From positions 986,501 through 1,050,500 of the forward strand of contig JAODUO010000118.1 of the NCBI GenBank assembly GCA_025642075.2: a stretch of 64,000 bases of DNA, written 5' to 3'. The notes beneath the pieces were generated by a model that was not told the DNA's origin, ran no database searches, and saw nothing but the letters and a program-made list of their open reading frames with translations. Numbering within the stretch: the first letter of the stretch is position 1; the number at the start of each line of letters is the position of its first letter. This document shows, in pieces, positions 1 to 13,747 of the stretch. The position numbers and the translations under genes were made by a program. The DNA is from Ridgeia piscesae. Its lineage: Eukaryota; Annelida; Polychaeta; Sabellida; Siboglinidae.

Positions 1-1189
1 GTTCTATCACACACTGAGCTGTCCTATCAACATCATAAATTTACAAAACAATTATTTTGTAGTAAAAAATATGCATACGACCATTGTGATGGTAGGGTTA
101 TGTATGAGCTCTTCAAACCTTTACCCGGTATTTTGTCTATATTTGAAATGATTTGGCCACAGTTAATTCAAGAATGGCCCAGTCTGATAATGAACAAGGT
201 TGCCCTATGACCTAGTAACAGAATGGATCCAAGAATGATCTACATACAGAGTACAATTTAAAAGAAATTATGTTAACTAAGCATTTGGACACACACCAAT
301 CTCAGAAATAACTGGGAATGTTTAAAATGACTAGGAATACTTTAAAAAAACAGTCTGGAATGATAACGGTGAATTAATAACAAATATTAATTTAGCATAA
401 CTTACTTGCTTTCTCAGAACATGTAGTTGTGATTTATTAATACACGACAAGAAACTGGAACATGTGCAGTGACACCTACATAAGAAAAGTAATTTATTAT
501 TAAAATATCACACCGTTACTATAGCAGAAACCTAGCAGTGACAAAATATGAGTGAATTATTAAAACACTGTGTTGTAGTAATGCTAAACAGTAAATGCTG
601 TACACAGTTGTTAGCCATGTTAATATTGCAAAGAGGAAGTGACCCCCCTGATTAGGTGAGAAATCAGTAAGTGTTCATGAGGGGTGTCACTGGTGACTCA
701 CATCCTGATACTACTACACACAATGAATGACTAGAAGCCCAACATGAAGCCCTCCAGCCTGCAGTCAGAACTACACACAGCCTCAGTCTACTAGCACGAA
801 AACTAAACAAACACGAGGCCCTATTGATTGAGCCGAATATAAATATTTGGATTCTCTCAGCATTCCTGGTTATATGTGGACTTAGTGTACACAAGGAATG
901 AAAGTGTTAGTGCCCAATTGCAGGCATCATAAAACCATTAAAATGTCTCACATAACTCAGCATAATAGGCGAATGGTTGAATATTTGCTCTAGTTGCACA
1001 ATCTCTAATTATCCAACAATCTGTATGCTTTTACTTAGACCTAACTTCTGTGAAATCAAAAATATCGACCAACAGAACTAATTATTGGTGTGCAATGCCA
1101 GCCAGTAGCAGGGTAAGAGAGATCAACTGTATTTATATACTTACATGTACAAATAAAACATGTACAAATTGAATGTATCCAATAGTGTA

Positions 1190-1465
1190 CCATTCATCTA
1201 TTGGCACTTTTCAGCAGGCCTTTATGCAAGGTAAATTATTGCCAGTCATAATTGTTTTGGGTAGACACATGGATGATACAGATCAGTTGAAATGTGTTTT
1301 ATGACCTAAAATAAGGTAGAAACACCCATTTTTTAAGGCATAGCTGACAATATCTATAATTTTAAAGATGTTTTGAACTTCTTTGTTTTTTACCCATCTA
1401 CCACCAGTCCAATGATATTTCAACCTGTCCACAATGGGTTATAGCCATCCAAATGACGGGTATCA
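1190..1465 (+). repeat. Dispersed repeat family, copy 1
   Basis: This stretch aligns by eye with 29045-29316 (same strand) and with the reverse complement of 44125-44335. Shared blocks in the same order are a segment ending GAGATGTG or similar, an ACACCCATTTT block, an AAGGCATA block, a TTTTTTACCCATC block, and a closing CATCCAAATGA block. No open frame and no terminal inverted repeat is visible. It is an old interspersed repeat of unknown class, SINE or MITE. Confidence 0.6.
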
Positions 1466-1578
1466 GAATTTATCTACTTAAAGCTGTCTAGCAATGTTTG
1501 TAATTGACCTATTTACACAAATGTCAGTCGGCAATTCAATTACGGGGTAGTGTAATTTATCAGTGAAATTAACCATAA

Positions 1579-1734
<156 letters not shown>

Positions 1735-3703
1735 GTGGAGTGATTACAATACAAATGTAATCAATTACAATTACTACTATGAAGACATAATAATTAATAT
1801 GATAATGAGTACAATTACTCAGAAAACAAATATAATTGATCACAATTACGTTAGCACGTAATCAAAAAAAAAGTTTTATGATCACTTTAAAGAATACATA
1901 GCATGAGATGGCTTGAAGAGATGACCTTCACTGCTGCCAGCCTTCTAGTGGAAGGTCATCCATGGGAGCAACCCGCAACTATTCACACACATACGCCTCA
2001 CGATAATTACTTATATCGAGTTGCAACACTGCTGATATGATCGCTGATATGCATGCAAACATTCCATGTATCAAAGAGGCACGACTTAAAATATCATTAC
2101 GTTTTTTCCTACCATTGTCCAGGTCATATGCTAATGTCCTGCTACAGACTCTTTGTCTTTCAGTCTGGATTAAGCGGGGGATGGGTTGTTAGGAATTGAG
2201 CTATTTGGCTTCCCTTATAATCCTCATTGTCGTTGTCCCTGATGAATTTACTGCAAAATTATAATTATGTATTACATACACACGTATATCATTAAAAATA
2301 ACAGACATGCTGTCATGACTGCAAGAAGAATTCCTTAGAAACCTACTGAAGAAACCTAGTTTGTCCGACAACAGAGTACAGAGCTTTAGTGTGTTTACAA
2401 TGCCACTGTACCTGGCTACCTTAGAGCAAACAAGTTGTGCACGGTCATAATGCGTTTTATTTAGAACGTATAACATTAGCGCCATTGTGCTTCAACTCTA
2501 AGGCCGCGGAATGGTTGTGATGTGGTAATTTATGCACGTGTAAACATGGCAGCTGCCTTGGCAGTGTTCTGCATGTGCTGTGTGCAGTGCCGTTTGTCAA
2601 CGATCTCGCCACGTGATATGCCTCACTCACTGCCCTAGTCACGAACGAGACATTTACTGGTCCCCGTCCTCCGTAACTCACTACCTGTGATGCAAAAACC
2701 CAGCAGCATGGGATGACATCAGTGTCAAAGACCTTTGTACTACCACATTCCGGTGGAATGGCAGGCTTCAAGTCTCCAGCTACCAGGCACATTGCGTCAT
2801 GCCGCTAACGTCACGTGTACCTCTGGTATGCTATCTGGCATCACCTGCACATGAAACCCAGACACCTTGGCCCAACCACCTTGTGAATAGCATACCTTGT
2901 CAAACAGATCCGACACAGCGACACGCCTCCCCTCAAAGATTAACGCCGATTTCCACTCGCGAGAGAAAAAAGCGTTACTGTGGTGAGTCATTGCGTGGCA
3001 TACTTCAGACACTTTGCTTAGCGTTAGTGCCAACAAACACTGTTATTGTAGTCACAGAATCCACACCAGTTATCAGTCCATGTGTAAAACTACGCCAAAG
3101 GACATTTACAAACTGGACAGGAACTAACTTTCTGCTGAAAGAAATTTATTCAATAACCGAACTAATTAGCACATCAAAGTCATAACATCTGAACCGGTTA
3201 TATAGTATTTATAGGACAGTATGTAATCAAGTAACTAACGGCAACAAAAACTATGTAAACTGTTCAAATACTGATACTCTTGATTTCATAAACATCTGTT
3301 CCCTAGTCACTACCAAGTTTATAATCAATGCAGACAGACTTGTTTACTGAACTGCTCTGGTATCTGGCTTCTAGTAAGTCCATAACCCTTGACTCTAAGT
3401 AAACATGAGAATTGTCAAATTGTCACGTTCATGCAGAGCATCCAATAAAGCAACCAATGATTCACGTATCTGTAACAATGACACACCATATTATGCCATA
3501 TACGTTACATCTTTTTAACAAGTACCAAGTAATAAAATAATAATAATGTGATAACTCCTAATGGGCTTAAATCCTTGGAAACCATTATTCTATATTAATT
3601 TAATACATTATAACAAAGCTATGAAATATAATTTCACACTCACAGCTAATCTAAATCAGATTACAGACATAGTCCAACAAAAAAGAAACTTATTAAATAT
3701 ACA

Positions 3704-3757
3704 CACATATATATATATATAATTATGTATATACCCAGGTATATATATATATATATG

Positions 3758-3814
<57 letters not shown>
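3704..3814. repeat. (TA)n and (GT)n compound microsatellite
   Basis: An interrupted TA tract with ATG and CCAGG interruptions is followed by about 23 GT units. Confidence 0.95.
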
Positions 3815-3816
<2 letters not shown>

Positions 3817-4799
3817 TACCATTGTATATATAAATCAATGAAAGCATTTCAATAATTCAAACATTTCCAACTTAACACTTCATGACAGAAATGACTTAGT
3901 TATCTGCAAACAATTAACATAAAATATGCCCTGGAAAACTGTCTATGTTATAATTTGTATACAACTCTATGTACAGACAACATTTAAAGTTCAACTGCTG
4001 GTGCTACACCAGTTGTTAGACTGTTAACAGTAAGTCTTGCAATGGAATCCTGTACCAAGCCCCATAAGACACCCCACCCCCTCTCCCTGTCCACATCTCC
4101 CTGTATCACATACCTCCCTGTATCACATGACATAGACAAACATTGGGTTTCCCCCAACATCCTGTCAGGAGGGCCAGTGACCGGACTCCCACTGTTCCCC
4201 CCTCTGGAATGGAACTTACAGTTAGGGTGAAAGTATTTCTGGGTGCATTTTACACGAGCCACATAAACTACGTTTGAGTCAGGCACCGGATTGTGAGTGT
4301 GCAGAGAAATATTTCCTCCAGTCATTCCCATCTAGCATTCATCACAGGGTTACTGGCTGCTACTGGCAGGAGAGGTTGTCATTACCATAGCAGTATTTCA
4401 ACAGAGTGAATTTACCCAACAAGGCCTTGTAAGTCAATCCAAAAGTGACGAGATTAAGTCAGGTGGATAAGTTCCACCCATTGCTAAATCATACATTTAA
4501 AAATATCTAACTGGCAATCACTCATTTCAGCATGTAACTAATTTGTGATAACATTAATACATTTGTGATAACATTAATATATTTAATATTAATTTAGCTC
4601 AATTGCTACTGTTGAAGGCACAATTCATTTGCTTAATACATATCAACGGAAAGATTGAATAATACATTTGAACATTAAACCGCTTACATTTGATAATTTG
4701 ACAAGATTAGATTACTGTAATTACTACTAACTAATGACTATCATAACTATTTAAAAGAATATAAGTAAAAATATATTCTTCACAACAAATGTAAGAAAA

Positions 4800-4872
4800 C
4801 AACTATACATGACCTCACCACATCAACTATACATGATCTCACCACATCAACTACACATGACCTCACCACATA
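4800..4872. repeat. Three copies of a 24-bp direct repeat
   Basis: Three consecutive near-identical 24-mers share the core ACATGACCTCACCACAT. Single-base differences separate the copies. Confidence 0.85.
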
Positions 4873-7496
4873 ACCCCCCTTGCTCTTTGCACTGATGACG
4901 TGGTGAGCCGATGACACATTTCCTCTATATGTTGACAGATTTATAATCCATTTTATGAAAGACTTGCAAAATCACATTAATCACATTATAGCAAATAACT
5001 GCCAGAGAGTCCATCACTTAACTATGGTTAAACATCACACTAAGTTCCATCTAGTTTCATGGCAACATTCAGTTGCTGCTAAGTCTAACACCTGCGTGTA
5101 GCACAGTGTATTTGCAAAAGTTTGCTTGCCATTTAAACAAGCAGTCTTGATTCTTGAATACTAACAGCTGTACTTAGGACACGTAGTCCAGCATTCAATA
5201 CATCACAGCTGCATTAACTACCTTTAGATCCATAAAGTATGTTAACTGTTACTTGGTCCTAGAGCAATTCCCAACTTAGTGAACCTTATATTTTTAGAAA
5301 CTACAAAACTAAATGTTGGCTTGTTGTTAGACTTGTAGTTTATGAAAACAGACAATAACCGATAAAATTTGATAAGAAATATTGTACCTGATTAATTATA
5401 TTTTTACTGCAAGAAAAAAACACAAACCTACGTTTTTGTTACACATGACTGTAAACACTTAAAGATCTGTCATAATATCTAAAAAAATGTATTCAAGAAT
5501 AATCTTTATCATTGAATTTCAATCAATAGTTCTAACACTAACAGAATGGCAAACGTGCTGCACACTGTGTAAAATTATACAACACAATAACAAATCCCGG
5601 ACCAGGGAACTGGTATCTTATAATCACATGTGTGTCTAACTTGTCACCAATTGCAATTGTTCAAGTCACAATATAGGAACCATACATGAATGAGCTGTAG
5701 TGAGCAGACATACATTGGAGCATTCAACAGTCAACATAGAACAGCCTTGTATGATGTTAGCCGCTATCAAACAGTTAAATCTGCCACTGTCTGAAGCCTT
5801 TCTGTGCTGAATTAGAGGCCGACTCAGCCACAGTTCTAATACAACTACTGGTTGGACAATGGCTTCATTTGCATATCTTCTAGCTTCTTAGTTCTTGAAC
5901 TAGGTGAATATGTATGCTTGTGTTTGTGTATGCACATCTGTGCATGTGCACGTGCGGCCGTGCGTATGTGAAATACTACGCTTCTGCTTGGAACTAAATG
6001 ACATTGTATCTGTTACAACTGGTCACCACATATTTTGTTCCCACTGTCTAAGCCCCTGCTGACTGTTGCTGTTACTGGGAGGTGATATACAGATAACATT
6101 TGTTCAGCTTACACACACTTGACACAGGTGCAATAATATTGTATCCACATATCATGTTGAACGAATACAAGTCAATTTCCTACAGCCTCTGTATCAATGG
6201 CTGTGTTATGACGGGATCATATGGTTTATTTGGATCAATCAATGGTAACCTGGCCAAATCATTAGTATCAATGTGGGATAAATGAGTAGTGTTTAAACCC
6301 AGGTGAATTGTACTGTATCCTAAATGTGTCAATAACAGACAAACTTCACATATAAACCAGGAAAGTAATTACTCCAAACTATCAGGATAAAACATCATAA
6401 ATGTAATCAAGTGACCAAGCACTATTTTCTGATTGTGTCCAAATTAACTACAAGTGGCAGGTACACCTTTTTCATACTCTAGCACCATAAAAAACAGACT
6501 GCTTCTTGGGGCATATGAGACCAGTTAGAGCACTCCCATATCCCCTAAAAATAGCTGCCGTGCTCCCAGATTTGGATGACAGCCACTCACAGCTTGGCAA
6601 TAGTGAGAACAGGTTGCCTGTGGCTTGCAAACATCGTCAAGGCAGCTCAAGATTGTGTTGACCACATAAACCAATCCACAACTGAACATGCTGACTACAT
6701 GAACAACTAAATGTGACAGAAAATAAACCCGCAGGTTTCAATGAGTCATTGTCAATGACCCCAAAAATAATAGTATTCAACTAATTGGGTCATGGTTGGA
6801 CGACTGAAAAGGCTGATAAAACCTGATAATCTGTTGAGAATAACACCAGGGCATATCTCACAGAGCGTGGAATGATGCTGACCTATCGCCTATCTCCAGT
6901 CTGGACCTGCCATTTCTCCTGACCATACATAGAACTGAACCAACTCTAAGGTCATGCCAGAGGAAACTTATATCTGGCCATTTGGCTCAAATCTGCTAGT
7001 GCTCCAACAGTTATGTTGTTAGTTGACTTGGCCACTAAACTGGCTACTTGTGGGCAAATGAGTCAGAGTCGCTGCACTGTGTAATCCACCGAGCTAAACT
7101 ACCACCCACAACATGTCATAGAATGCTGAGCACTGTATAAAACCGCACTGCAGTGAGCAACTAAAAACAAACAAAATGTTTTGCTTCTCAAGACACACTC
7201 ACCACTGCTAAATGTAGCTAATGCCTGTTAAATGAAGCATGTCAAAACGGGTAAATTTAGCAAGTAATGGAGTTCTTAGTAAACACGTATTTCTAGATGA
7301 CTTCTGTATTGACCTTTTCCTTGGTCCAGCAGCTGTCATTCCTCTCTGCTGAGGAGGTAGTTGATGCAAGACACCAAGGGACTTCACGTATTGATTTATG
7401 TCTCTGATGTTGACTATTCCTGTTGCAAATCATGCGATGGTTAGTATGAAACTACATTAGAGATATATACAACAAATTATGGGTATTTAAACTTAC

Positions 7497-9069
7497 CGTA
7501 GTATTCACCCTGTGGGTTCTGTTCCATCTGACTTTCCAATTCCTGCGTAAGTGCATTGAGTTTCTTTTCCGCCTCTGTGATACCATGCGGGTGAGGCGGG
7601 GTAACAACAACCGGCAGAGCCATCTTCAGGCTATTTGAGGAAACATCCAACTTCGACGAGGCCAATATAGCGCTAGCAGACGTTATCGATGGAGAGACCG
7701 AGCTGATTTCAGAGTTCGCGTACCCCGGCGTTGAAGAGTAGCAGTTCATATTGGTGCCCGTAATGTGGGGGCCGTAATATGGCGGTGGGTTGGACGATGG
7801 TTTCTTTTGTGGCGAGCCTGACACTGCTGTGTTGTCCACTGATATAGACATCTCGGTTTCAAGCTGTTTTGTCAAAACAGCAAGTTTCTTTTCCGCCTCA
7901 CTTGGCCCACTTCGTTTCGGTGGGATGACCTCATAGTGTAGACCTCGTAGCTTTGTTGGGGCTTTATGTGGAACATTTGGGGGTATCTGGTTAGGGGTGA
8001 CATGGTGTGGCTTGAATGAGATATCACCACTGGCATTGGTAAATACTTGTGGCTTCTGACCATACCACGGTGCTGATGTACCACTTGGCTGCGTCAGGTA
8101 CATCCCAGCATTTGCCATCATTTTAGCGTTATATGGAGGTGGTGGCGCTGGTTCGTTATAACGATCCAACATCCCTTGATGGCCTCTGATCGTCACAGAC
8201 ACACGACTATCCTCATGTAAAATCCGCATCGGGTGACTCGGGTCTGAGTTCGTAGTTGTTCCATGCTGTTGTTGACTGGTGTACTTCTCAAGAGTTATTC
8301 CAACAGGAATGCCCGTGACGCTAGTGCGAGGACTAGACTGTTTTGAGTCAAAGGAAATACCACTGATACTGGAGCGGGAGCTTACAATGCTCGAACGTGG
8401 GCTTCCATGTCTCTGATAGTCGTATACCGGCTGTGATGGATTCACAATACTAGTTCGGGGACTAGATCCTTTCGAGTCGTAACTCCCTGTGCTTGACCGG
8501 GGACTGGAGTAGGTCGATCCTGACTTTGATATGAATATCGTTTTTGGCCCACTGTTCTGTGGAGCTATTACCATCTGTGGAGTTAGTCGGACCTGGTTGT
8601 TGACAACGCCATGGTCGTTTGGCTGGTAGTTTGTGCTTGGACCCTGCACTGCGACTGGCCGCGTCACCGAGGTATTGACGACGGTAGACGCCATATTCGC
8701 AGGCAAGCTAATACCACTTGGCGATTTCGAATGCATGATCGGTATGACTCTTTGTGGCGAGTCGCCGCGACTACCTACCCTACGCTTGGACACTTCGACG
8801 CGGATAGCACCTTGGGTGCGCTGTGGGCTGCAGGAATCCCGCGCAGTCTGGTTGAACGACACCGACACCGTTGGCTGACTGCGGCGGCCTGCGCTGCCGA
8901 GTGCAACATGGTTTCCAACCATTTCGCCGCTCTGATGGTCTCCGCCATCTCCGTCAGCGTGGTCCGGCCGATACGTGGTGTTATTACTGTAATTCATCGC
9001 ACCAGACTGGTTTTGCATGGTAACAACTGTCAAAGACGGGTACTCATTGAACGGCGAACACTGACTCAC
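7497..9069 (-). CDS. Zyxin/LPP/TRIP6-family protein, N-terminal coding exon (partial gene)
   Basis: The exon encodes 524 residues plus one base of the next codon, from ATG at 9069 to a GTAAGT donor at 7496. The sequence ends NPQGEYYG, which fits the place where zyxin-family proteins (LPP, TRIP6, zyxin) pass from the proline-rich half into the first LIM domain; the family has an EYFG-like motif there. Two related helices, EAEKKLAVLTKQLETEM (about 391-407) and EAEKKLNALTQELESQM (near the end), match the leucine-rich stretch that precedes the LIM domains. Other features are two PPPY motifs (about 310-313 and 428-431) and four SSPRxS-type proline-directed serine repeats between about 188 and 250. 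Family members act at focal adhesions and cell junctions and shuttle to the nucleus. The LIM domains are outside the window, so the exact subfamily is not settled; Ajuba-type proteins are less likely. Confidence 0.75.
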
Positions 9070-9084
9070 GCTGACCTAGCAGCC
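9070..9084 (-). other. 5' UTR part of the zyxin/LPP-like exon with its acceptor
   Basis: On the minus strand a pyrimidine run (TCCCCCCCTTACCTAG) ends at 9085, giving an acceptor 15 bases upstream of the ATG. The paired donor would be the GTAAGT at 9187-9192, making a 108-bp leader intron (9085-9192). Inferred from splice consensus only. Confidence 0.45.
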
Positions 9085-9192
9085 CTAGGTAAGGGGGGGA
9101 CTTCCGTCTAAGTTCACACCAGCTCGTGTCCCAAGCCCTGGATATCTGCCAAATCACAGAATATCTTTAAGTGACTTCCGCAGTCAACTTAC

Positions 9193-9360
9193 TGTTGATA
9201 GCCGTCCATTCGAGCGCAAAGTTGTCGTGTCCTGTAAACCATAAACATATACTGCTATCGGCCACAAAATCACGCAGACTTCTCGCTTTCCAAGTTCCAT
9301 CTCAGACGGAAACGCGACTATGACGGGTGCGCACGAATACAGAACTGGCCGCTAACTCTG
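9193..9360 (-). promoter_or_regulatory. Probable non-coding first exon and promoter of the zyxin/LPP-like gene
   Basis: An ATCAACA|GTAAGT donor ends a putative leader exon at 9193. The upstream stretch to about 9360 is richer in CpG than its surroundings, as expected of an invertebrate promoter. The transcription start cannot be placed from sequence alone. Confidence 0.35.
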
Positions 9361-10734
9361 CGAACGAATACCAGCAACGGCGTTACAAAATAACAGTAAA
9401 TGTGTATACAGCATATTAATTAACTGCAATAGAAATGATTATATTACAATAAAATTTAAACGAATGCGTCTATCCTGCTACCCAGCCAGAGCCATTATGT
9501 GTTAACCCGTGACCTATTTTGTTTATTAATGGAGTGAAGCCATATCCTGGGCGATGAGCACCAGCAACGAAAGCCGCCGCATACGTTCTGACCCTGTTCA
9601 CGCTGTGACAGCGCAACCACAAACAAGAGTGACGTAACACGTAACGGGGACCACATAGGAGGCCTCAGTCAGAGTCGGTGTTTGAGACGATTACCTTGTG
9701 GTCAGTGGGGATCGGCAGCAACTAAGAGTTTTGATGAGGGAATGGCTCACGAACTTTTTGTTATAAAAACAAAACGGGACCTTTATATTAATTAATTTAA
9801 CACTGCAATTAATAGCATTTTAAATATTAGAGCCGGAGTTTACTAGTTTACATGTAACACTAACATGGCATGGTCCAAGACCAAGGTCTTAGGCTTAGTT
9901 CAAAAGTCGTATTTTTATATTTATATTTGTAGTCAAAAGGATCGAGAACAGCTAGGTATCGACAGAGTGGCCGAGTATATAGCCGCCGTAGAAACGGCGC
10001 TTCTACTGATTCGATCTTATTTGAACGTATGATTGTTTTAATTCTATAAACTAAAAAACCTTTTTGGTGGAGTTATATGGACCAGTTTTATTCGCATGCT
10101 GCTTATTTGAAGCTCACAATCGTCGAAACGTGGTGAATGGCGGGGGGTGGGCTCCCAAAAAACGTCCAATTGCACCCAGCTGAGGCTCCGTTGTACCTCA
10201 TGATCGATCGAGGCTATCGAAAACATCCGATAAATGTTTACCCTTCCAAATGTCGTATAATTACTGTGGCGAATAAAATGCTATTTTAGTATGTCTTGCA
10301 GCATATATGTATGTAGCTGAAGGCCGCCGCTGTAGAGAATTATGTGCCACAACACGAATAAACATTTGAAATATTTAGCCGACTTCAGTACGGCTAGCCT
10401 CATCGTCAAGTGTCTACTTAACGTTGAATAAACAAGTGGTTAAGATGCCGTACTAAGTCAATTACGACGTCCCAGTCTTGTTGAGTGGAGCAATATGCGA
10501 GGTCTACATGACAATCTGTGATGAGTATTAAAAATAATTGTCAATAATTTATGACATTCAAGTGCAATTATTGATGTTTTGAAAGAACCACATCCCAAAA
10601 TTAACTACACTTCGGGCTTTATGTTATGCAACTTGAAGCTCCCCAAAAGCCTTCAACAGCACCCTGTTAGTTCTCAGATAATACCTCCAATTGAGCTTCC
10701 GTAAAACCTAAAAGAATGATTCCATTCAACTGCA
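9361..10734. other. Intergenic DNA between two divergent genes
   Basis: I see no exon, repeat or recognisable site here beyond AT-rich sequence with a CpG-rich patch near 9550-9660. Degenerate members of the 22-bp array begin at its right end. Confidence 0.6.
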
Positions 10735-12920
10735 TGCACCCTAGCCTGGTTCGTCTCACTGCACCTGTTGAAACGTTCAAATGCGCCTCCACCCCACCCC
10801 GTGAAACGTGTAACGTCACCACATGAGACGTCCAAATGCACCCATCTAATGCATCTAACTGCGTCCTAAAGACGTTCAACTCTATCCCCATGAGACGTCA
10901 AACATACTCCACCAACCAACCCAGGGGTTCCCCGAGAGACGTCCAACTACACCCTCGCGGAATGTGTAACTATCCCACGTCCAGCTACATCCCTTGAGTG
11001 GGAGTTCCAGCTATACGCATTGAAACACCCAACTGCACCAACTGAGATATCCAACTCCACTCATTGAGACGTCCAACTGCACTCATTGTGCCATCCAATT
11101 GCACCCTGTGAAACGTCCAACTGCACCCATTGACACGTCTAACTGCACCCCTTGAGACGACCAAATGCACTCATTGAGACGTCTAACTGCACCCCTTGAG
11201 ACGTCTAACTGCACCCCTTGAGACTTCCAACTGCACCCCTTGAGACGTCTAACTGCACCCCTTGAGACGTCTAACTGCACCCCTTGAGACGTCTAACTGC
11301 ACCCCTTGACATGTCTAACTGCACCCCTTGAGACGACCAAATGCACTCATTGAGACGTCTAACTGCACCCCTTGAGACGTCTAACTGCACCCCTTGAGAC
11401 GTCCAACTGCACCCCTTGAGACGTCCAACTGCACCCCTAGAGACGTCCAACTGCACCCATTGAAACAACTAACTGCACTCATTGAGACGTCCAACTGCAC
11501 TCCTTGAGACGTCCAACTGCACCCCTTGAGACGTCCAACTGCACCCCTTGAGACGTCCAACTGCACCCCTTGAGACGTCCAACTGCACCCCTTGAGACGT
11601 CCAACTGCACCCCTTGAGACGTCCAACTCCACTCCTTGAGACAACCAATTGCACCCATTGAGACGTCCAACTGCACCCCTTGAGACGTCCAACTGCACCC
11701 CTTGAGACGTCCAACTCCACTCCTTGAGACAACCAATTGCACCCATTGAGACATCCAACTATACTCCATGAGACGTCCAATTGCACCCATTGAGACATCC
11801 AACTATACTCCATGAGACGTCCAACTGCACCCTATATTGAGACGTCCAATTGCACCCATTGAGACATCCAACTATACTCCATGAGACATCCAACTGCACC
11901 CATTGAGACGTCCAACTATACTCCATGAGACGTCCAATTGCACCCATTGAGACGTCCAACTATACTCCATGAGACGTCCAATTGCACCCATTGAGACGTC
12001 CAACTGCACCCATTGAGACGTCCAACTGCACCCATTGAGACGTCCAACTGCACCCATTGAGACATCCAACTGCACTCATTGAGACGTCCAACTGCACCCA
12101 TTGAGACATCCAACTGCACCCATTGAGACATCCAACTGCACTCATTGAGACGTCCAACTGCACCCATTGAGACATCCAACTGCACTCATTGAGACGTCCA
12201 ACTGCACTCATTGAGACGTCCAACTGCACTCATTGAGACGTCCAACTGCATCCATTGAGACGTCCAACTGCACTCATTGAGACGTCCAACTGCACTCATT
12301 GAGACGTCCAACTGCACCCATTGAGACATCCAACTGCACTCATTGAGACGTCCAACTGCACCATTGAGACGTCCAACTGCACCCATTGAGACGTCCAACT
12401 GCACCCATTGAGACTCCAACTGCACTCATTGAGACGTCCAACTGCACTCATTGAGGCAACATAGTCCAACTGCACCCATTGAGACATCCAACTGCACTCA
12501 TTGAGACGTTCAACTGCACTCATTGAGACGTCCAACTGCACCCATTGAGACGTCCAACTGCACCCATTGAGACATCCAACTGCACTCATTGAGACGTTCA
12601 ATTGCACTCATTGAGACGTCCAACTGCACCCATTGAGACATCCAACTGCACTCATTGAGACATCCAACTGCACCCATTGAGACGTCCAACTGCACTCATT
12701 GAGACGTCCAATTGCACCTCGTGAAACGTCCAACTGCACCCCTTGAGACGCCTATAAGTACTGCACCCCTCGAGACAACCAACTGCACCCATTGAGACGT
12801 CCAACTGCATTCATTGAGACGTCCAACTCCATGAGACGTCCAACTGCACCCATTGAGACGTCTGCTGCTCGCGAGGCGTCTTACTTACACTCACTGAGAC
12901 ATGCAACAGCACCCCCGTGA
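10735..12920. repeat. 22-bp minisatellite, main block of roughly 80-90 copies
   Basis: The unit is 22 bp with the core GAGACGTCCAACTGCAC and an end that varies between CCATT, CCCTT and TCATT. Copies are degenerate at the left (10735-11040), then very regular, with local subfamilies: CCCTT-ending copies dominate 11150-11720 and CCATT/TCATT-ending copies dominate 11850-12720. The unit carries GACGTC palindromes. Since 22 is not a multiple of 3, the minus strand is open in several frames with a 22-residue period; these are not genes. The array fills most of the space between the zyxin/LPP-like and CIMIP1 promoters. Confidence 0.97.
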
Positions 12921-13152
12921 GACATTATGCTGACTTAGATATCGAAAGACGGGGAGAGGACAGTTACATTGAAACAAATTCCCATTTCGTTCAACACTTA
13001 CGACTCAAAAAAACACTTTACAACCCCAGTGAGACAAGCAAAACATCTTTCCACGCTCTCAAAAAACCTGCACACCAATCTGCCCCCTTCCCTTAATATT
13101 GAAGGACTATTCATATTTACAGCTTGCCCATCTCAATTAATGAAAATAATGA

Positions 13153-13326
13153 AACTGCACTCATTGAGACGTTCAACTGCACTCATTGAGACGTTCAACT
13201 GCACCCATTGAGACGTCCAACTGCACCCATTGAGACATCCAACTGCACTCATTGAGACGTTCAATTGCACTCATTGAGACGTCCAACTGCACCCATTGAG
13301 ACATCCAACTGCACTCATTGAGACAT
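13153..13326. repeat. 22-bp minisatellite, second block of eight copies
   Basis: Eight copies of the same 22-bp unit reappear after about 230 bp of unrelated sequence, matching the TCATT/CCATT subfamily at 12480-12700. This looks like a block duplication or an insertion that split the array. Confidence 0.95.
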
Positions 13327-13685
13327 TAACAGAAGTGGCGCCACCTGGTACACAAACCGGGATTGCCAGGTCGGATTATAGGTCTATCGGTGTTGCTATG
13401 GTGTTGGGCTGACGCGCATCATTCTCACCATCGCTTTTGATCTGCCTGCTCTACGTGAATAGCACGTCAGGTGTGATGTAGATAATATACGGGAGACGTT
13501 CTTTTATGCACTCGTCGACAACGTCGTGTTAATTTGCGTGATCATTCTGGAAGCACCTGTCGAGAGCAATCGGAAGAGGTCGTGGACTTGGCCGCTCCGC
13601 TACGCACCAGTGACAGCTCTAACCATAAAACCAGTCCGAAGTCGTTAGACTTAGAGTGTACAACAACTGAGTAGGCGGCCAAAAC
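13327..13685 (+). promoter_or_regulatory. Probable promoter and leader of CIMIP1
   Basis: This is the stretch between the last minisatellite copy and the CIMIP1 start codon. At 13392-13405 GTTGCTATGGTGTT resembles the left half of an RFX X-box, the site that drives many ciliary genes, but its right half is poor. The start codon lies in AACATGGCG, which resembles a YY1 site. Confidence 0.35.
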
Positions 13686-13747
13686 ATGGCGAAACCCCAA
13701 GGGATGGCTGTGGCCGGGCACAACTATGTGGCCGAGGATCAGATATG
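13686..13747 (+). CDS. CIMIP1: CIMIP1 exon 1
   Basis: From ATG to the donor G|GTTAGT, encoding [20 protein letters not shown] and two bases of the Trp codon completed by exon 2. Confidence 0.85.

Noticed and set aside
2457..3036. Minus-strand frames as possible LIM exons of the zyxin/LPP-like gene
   Set aside because: Cysteine and histidine spacing does not fit a LIM domain and no splice sites match the required phase.
8611..9111. Plus-strand 166-residue frame
   Set aside because: Antisense of the zyxin/LPP-like coding exon; no domain.
11083..12695. Many overlapping minus-strand frames of 60-125 residues with GRLNECSWTSQ-type repeats
   Set aside because: They arise because a 22-bp unit without stops is open in several frames. 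No start context, splice site or conservation supports a protein.
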